Source: Phlegmacium glaucopus
Lineage: Eukaryota; Basidiomycota; Agaricomycetes; Agaricales; Cortinariaceae
NCBI GenBank assembly: GCA_015039465.1
Contig: MU130210.1
Coordinates: 1-34,497 of the forward strand
Length of the DNA: 34,497 nucleotides
Direction of reading: 5' to 3'
The notes beneath the pieces are model-generated. The model did no database searches. It was not told the DNA's origin and saw only the letters and a program-made list of their open reading frames with translations. Both the position numbers and the translations under genes were made by a program. Positions within the stretch are counted from its first letter, which is position 1, and each line of letters begins with the position of its first letter. Positions 30,615 to 34,497 of the stretch are shown in pieces.

Positions 30615-32119
30615 CATCAGGAAAACTCCATCCGTCTGGCGTGTCTGGCGCCAGACACACCAGACGCTACCAGACTGCCATATGTGGTATGGCAACATAA
30701 TGACGCTCGCGACGCCATAAAATTTTCACACCCCAGAAATTGATTCTGATGCCGGAAAGCTTTCTGGCAACATCAGTGGTTTCTGACCCAGGCATATCAT
30801 AAGTTTGTCAGTTTGTCATTCAATCCATTCATCACCAGGAATACAGTTTTTGGGATGGTTTTCAGGTGTGGTCAAATAAATTTATGCATTACGCTAGGAC
30901 AGTAGAGGTAGATTATATAGATATCAGGTGGGGGATAGGCTTATAGCAATTAGCATTGGACCAGTCATAGTATTGTATCCTCACGCGACTACTATCTGAC
31001 TAGCGAGGTACATCCACAGCTACAATAGGGACAGAGAGTGATGAGCTAGGCCTCGAAATCTAAGGGAAGTCCAATTACTTACCATCGCGGCATCAGGAAT
31101 GGGAGCGTCATCGGGGATGAAAGAAATTTCAAGTTAGTAGTTGAAAAGGTATGACTGCAACTCACTGAGAAGCAATAGCATGTCTGCTGGGCATGTTCTG
31201 CAACATCAGCATATGGTGGGAATAGTCGCTGCAGATGCGGCTCAACATCATTATGTAGTCTTAGAACCGAACCTGTTCGGCATGCAAAAAGTGGGTTAGC
31301 GGCGACAGGTAGGAATGTTCACCATATACCCGATTGCAATTTATCACCCCCATGCCAAGTTCGGTGGTCGCATCATCATCTGTGTTGCTGATGTCCTGGT
31401 TGCAATCTGCACAAACTGAAGGAGAAGAGGTTAGCGGCAATGTAGAGGGTGATTGGCACGTACACCATGAGCATCCCCGTGATATCTGATACGTCTCGTC
31501 AGGCTAGCCCTTGACGATCTGCATGAAAGAGAGTGGGTTAGCAGTAGCGCAGGCAGGTGGCCACGTACATGTCACTGTTGTGAGTGGCGCTGGTGTGTCG
31601 TGGTTACCGTTGCCGTCATGGTGGTGGGAGGCAGTCACTGTAGCGTTGCACGCATGATACACTGAGGGTTGTGGTGGTGGGTGTTAATAGGTCAAGTACG
31701 ATAAAAAGGGCCAAGAGACATACCTGGTCCTAGATCACTTTTTAACTAGTCGTGGGCCCTTGTAGTTGGCACTGCTTCATCATGTATCGTGATAGTGAGA
31801 TGCGGTGGTGGGATGGTGGTAGGCAATGATGGTAAGAGATGAAGAGACCAAGGCGAAGAATGTTGAACATCAATCAACAAGGTCACGTGCGTCGGAGTTT
31901 GAACGAACTCGAACGTTGCGTTAACAGTTTTCTGGAGGGAAGCAATTTATGGCAGAACTGAGCAATAAGAAAATTCTGAGCATTTATAATATGATTCTGG
32001 CTATATAAAAATTCTGAGAAAAAATGGGAGGACGAGGATTTCTGGCAGCTAAACCTGCCAGACGTGCCAGACGTGCCAGACGTGCCAGACCATGCCAGAC
32101 GGATGGACTTTTCCTGATG
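30615..32119. mobile_element. 1.5-kb inverted-repeat element with subterminal CCAGAC repeats
   Basis: 30615-30640 and 32094-32119 are 26-bp inverted copies with one mismatch (outer end CATCAGGAAAA). Inside the left end lies a 34-bp near-palindrome of GTCTGGC/GCCAGAC words (30633-30666). Inside the right end lie five head-to-tail copies of a 9-bp unit, TGCCAGACG (32056-32101). Inverted ends plus subterminal short repeats are characteristic of DNA transposons. No transposase motif is visible. The interior carries a decayed spliced gene (separate entry). True outer boundaries and superfamily are uncertain. Confidence 0.6.
30981..31870 (-). pseudogene. Hidden multi-exon gene, apparently decayed, inside the element
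   Basis: There is no long open frame, but the minus strand shows a run of good introns: 31662..31723, 31519..31568, 31416..31465, 31273..31322, one starting at 31165 and 31020..31082. Most have a GCTAAC-type branch site. Exons 31323..31415 and 31166..31272 read openly as VCADCNQDISNTDD through NRVYGSVLRLHNDVEPHLQ to FPPYADVAEHAQQ. A 30-nt exon (31083..31112, DDAPIPDAAM) and a last exon (30981..31019) ending in TGA follow in phase. Defects: the acceptor before the 30-nt exon lacks AG, exons 31569..31661 and 31466..31518 do not join in one open phase, and the first exon has an in-frame TAG unless a weak GTTAAA donor is used. An ATG at 31870 is a possible start. No family recognised. Confidence 0.45.
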
Positions 32120-32735
32120 ACCAACTATTGGGAGCTTCCTGGGGCCTGTTCCTCCAACCTCTCGGTCGGGTTTGACGCCAAATACAGTCACACAAACGAA
32201 ATTTTCAGGAGGTGCTACCATTTTGCAGATATATGTACATGTAACGGTTTAGGCTAAAGTAAAATATTCATTGCAAATTGCGCTAAAGCTGCAGCGCCTC
32301 TCCAGCAGACTTGCTATTGTCAAGTTGTTATCATATCAACCATGACTAGCGTCAATAGGCCATACCCCTGGGACAAGATCAACGATTTTTTACTTGCTGT
32401 GCTTGGAATGTTACTTAAGTTAACTTGTAGGCGGTTTTAATTGACATTGGCGGTTATCAGTGTGGCTATGTCGCCTTCCATCCCCCTTATGTATGTAATG
32501 GTTGGTCTAAGAGCTTGTTCGGATGATGCGCGTGGCCGTGCGTGGGTCTGGTTTCAGACCTTGTTTCCAATTCGGCCATCAGCGGAGGCCGAATTTTTCT
32601 CCTTGCCTGCAGGCATCCGATAATCTGAATACTGGTATAATTATAATGGATCTGGCAACCCTTGCACGCCGACGACAACTCTGGGCTCAAGGGATCATCA
32701 TCACCACTCTTTGTGCCCAGTACACTGCTTTTCTC
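32120..32735. other. Spacer and 5' region of the Myb/SANT gene
   Basis: No separate gene is supported. The GAGCTTGTTCGGATGATGC stretch near 32511 resembles the kind of terminus seen in Harbinger/hAT elements, but no inverted partner lies inside the window. Confidence 0.35.
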
Positions 32736-33839
32736 ATGGCATCTTCTCATGAAAAGGCCCAGTGGAGTGACCAGGAGATTACTGGCTTGGTGGACTATCT
32801 GTATGAACACAAGTCAGAGATGGGTGACGCTGGGATGTTCAAGATGTCAACGTTCAATGCTGTGGCAGACAGTATATCTGACCTTCTCACTGATGGGCCA
32901 CCAAAGACAGGAAAGATGTGCAAAACAAAATGGCGATCAGTAAGTGATGCTGCTTCCATCTTGCAGCGCTGATGTCCTCTGTCATTAGCTCAAAGCCACC
33001 TACGGCACTATTCAAAAATACCAGGAAACATCAGGAGTGCATTGGGATAATGCAACTGGTGCAAGTATTCAAACTGATGCAGAGGCTAATGTCTGGAAGG
33101 AGTATATAAAAATCAAGGTGCGCTATCAATTTGTATTATGATATTTTATTTGCGCTGATACATTTATTAGTCCAACGCTGCACTACAGCCATTTCGCAAC
33201 AAGGGTTGGCCATATCTACCAAAATTCGAGGCAATACTACCTATTGCTGGTGCCAAAGGAAGACAAGTTTTTGCCGCATCAACTGCTGCATCATCATCAC
33301 AGGTGGCAAATAATATGGAGTCGAGTGATGAGGAGGGTGAAAGAGAGGAGTCATTTTATGGTGGGATGACACCTGCTGCGATCAGGAAAGCAAGTGAGAC
33401 TGATAATATGGAGATCGACACAATTGAAGATGGAAATGCAACTGTCCGGCGGAATGCAACCCAATCCATCCGTAAACGCAAACTTGATCACATCCTTGAC
33501 GACGATGCCATGTCTAGCAACGCTCTTAACCCACCCAGCAGCAGCTCACTGGCTTCCTCAGAACCATCCAGGAAAACATCAAAATCTTCTCACTCGACAA
33601 GCGCATCTCAACAAACCGCCATCAAACCTTCACTGAGAGTTAACAAAATGACCAATGCGGTCGCTATGCATGGTATACAAGGCACCATAAACCGTCTCAC
33701 TGATGTCTTCGAGAAATCCATCACTTCACCTCTTGACCCACGAGCTGCACGACGAAGTGAAGCTGTACAACTTTTGCAAGCCCGTGTCCAGGATGGTCTC
33801 ACTGTTGCTGAGAGAACCAAGATGGTGAAGCTCTGTTGA
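32736..33839 (+). CDS. Myb/SANT-like protein of PIF/Harbinger type
   Basis: Exons 32736..32939, 32989..33117 and 33171..33839 join in phase (introns 49 and 53 bp) to 333 aa. An in-frame ATG at 32646 would add 30 hydrophobic residues (MDLATLARRRQLWAQ). The N-terminal third is a Myb/SANT-like DNA-binding domain: WSDQEITGLVDYLYEH, TFNAVADSI, GPPKTGKMCKTKW, then YGTIQKYQETSGVHWDN. NKGWPYLPKFEAI follows, as in many mushroom proteins of this class. The rest is acidic and Ser-rich with a KRKLDH nuclear-localisation type motif and a helical C-terminus. Such proteins accompany the DDE nuclease of PIF/Harbinger transposons and help it bind DNA. No nuclease gene is in the window, so this is either half of an element cut by the window edge or an orphan or domesticated copy. 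The frame is intact. Confidence 0.7.
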
Positions 33840-34497
33840 TGTGTGTCGTCAGGTCGTCTATCACATCACGTGATATCCTTGTTAGTTTATTATCTACATT
33901 ACTTCTTTTTCGCTCCTCAGTTGTCAACCATTACTTTCCGACACTGAGGCGTACATTATCTTTTCCTTTTTACTCATACTGATGTATAACTAAAATCCTA
34001 TCCTAGTACGCTCTACGCGTCTAGGTAAATATATCAGTTGTCAACCATTACTTTCCGACACTGAGGCTACGCTCTACGCGTCTAGATCAAAGTCCATCAC
34101 TGGTGAACACCATCCCATTTTATTTCATAGTCTTAGACTTCGTTAATATGCACGGACCCCACTGACGTACGCTCGACACTCACGGACAACCGGTTACTTT
34201 CACTAGACGAGCAAAGGTAGCCTTTATGATAGGCCCTTGCCTACGGGAGGGGTTTGTACAACAAGCAAGTTCGGTCTTCCTCAACCTCACAGGTAAAAAC
34301 GGCTTATATACGCGTTTTAAAACGAGGTCCTTAGCGCACACGTCATTACGGTCCGCACTAACTTCTTGCTACTTATTCGTCTCTTTTTCGCGTGAGCCTA
34401 CGGCTTACCTGATATTATTTTATTCCTTTTTCTAAACTCAACAGGAAAGGTTCATGCTGAGATTACAGATCAAGTGTCGGCCCGCCCCGGGTATTGG
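33840..34497. other. Downstream region with no gene called
   Basis: Apart from the duplicated words at 33917-34085 (separate entry), no feature is supported. A frame at 34226-34435 lacks domain content. A CAACAG near 34440 could be a splice acceptor of a gene that continues past the window, but nothing inside the window confirms it. Confidence 0.4.
33917..34085. repeat. Imperfect tandem duplication (34-bp and 18-bp words)
   Basis: A 34-bp word beginning TCAGTTGTCAACC occurs exactly at 33917-33950 and 34034-34067. An 18-bp word, TACGCTCTACGCGTCTAG, occurs exactly at 34007-34024 and 34068-34085. In the first copy the two words are 56 bp apart; in the second they touch. This looks like duplication of about 110 bp followed by loss of the middle in one copy. 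Confidence 0.8.

Noticed and set aside
34226..34435. 69-codon frame near the right edge
   Set aside because: No recognisable domain or splice context; too short to support.

Overview
The window looks like nuclear DNA of a mushroom-forming basidiomycete (Agaricomycetes). Genes are split by many 44-77 bp introns with GTATGT-like donors and CTNAC branch sites, and the families seen (seven-pass membrane proteins, a fungal O-fucosyltransferase-like enzyme, Harbinger-associated Myb/SANT proteins) are typical of that group. No prokaryotic genes, rRNA, convincing tRNA or CRISPR array were seen. All exon joins below were built by hand from splice signals and reading phase.

Layout. 1-1011: non-coding, with a GGAATG-type minisatellite. 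1012-3158 (-): CDC6 replication-licensing ATPase with two MluI cell-cycle boxes upstream. 4368-6359 (+): an FYRN/FYRC nuclear protein resembling TBRG1. 6404-6815 (-): a small two-exon gene of unknown function. From about 5430 to 22933 the DNA is a four-unit tandem expansion. The inferred ancestral order is: TBRG1-like gene, 112-aa gene, seven-pass membrane gene, pogo-type transposase relic, O-fucosyltransferase-like gene. The membrane gene is intact in all four units (A 7376-8582, B 12498-13698, C 15944-17150, D 19232-20432, all minus). The other genes survive as one intact copy each at the outer edges of the array and as truncated or frameshifted pieces inside it. A 582-bp near-perfect foldback sits in unit 1.

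22934-23033 is a 100-bp divergent promoter between the fucosyltransferase-like gene (-) and an eight-exon mitochondrial transcription factor B / KsgA-family gene (+, 23034-24760). 24761-28593 is gene-poor, with decayed membrane-protein coding sequence, a second weak relic and a 132-bp MITE. 28594-29876 (+) is an intact seven-pass membrane protein gene of another family. 30240-34497 is transposon territory: short direct repeats, an element bounded by 26-bp inverted repeats (30615-32119) that carries a decayed multi-exon gene on the minus strand, and a Myb/SANT-like gene of PIF/Harbinger type (32736-33839).

The strongest candidate for something undescribed is the array: repeated duplication kept four reading frames of one uncharacterised membrane protein open while every co-duplicated neighbour decayed. 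The second is the hidden spliced gene inside the inverted-repeat element.
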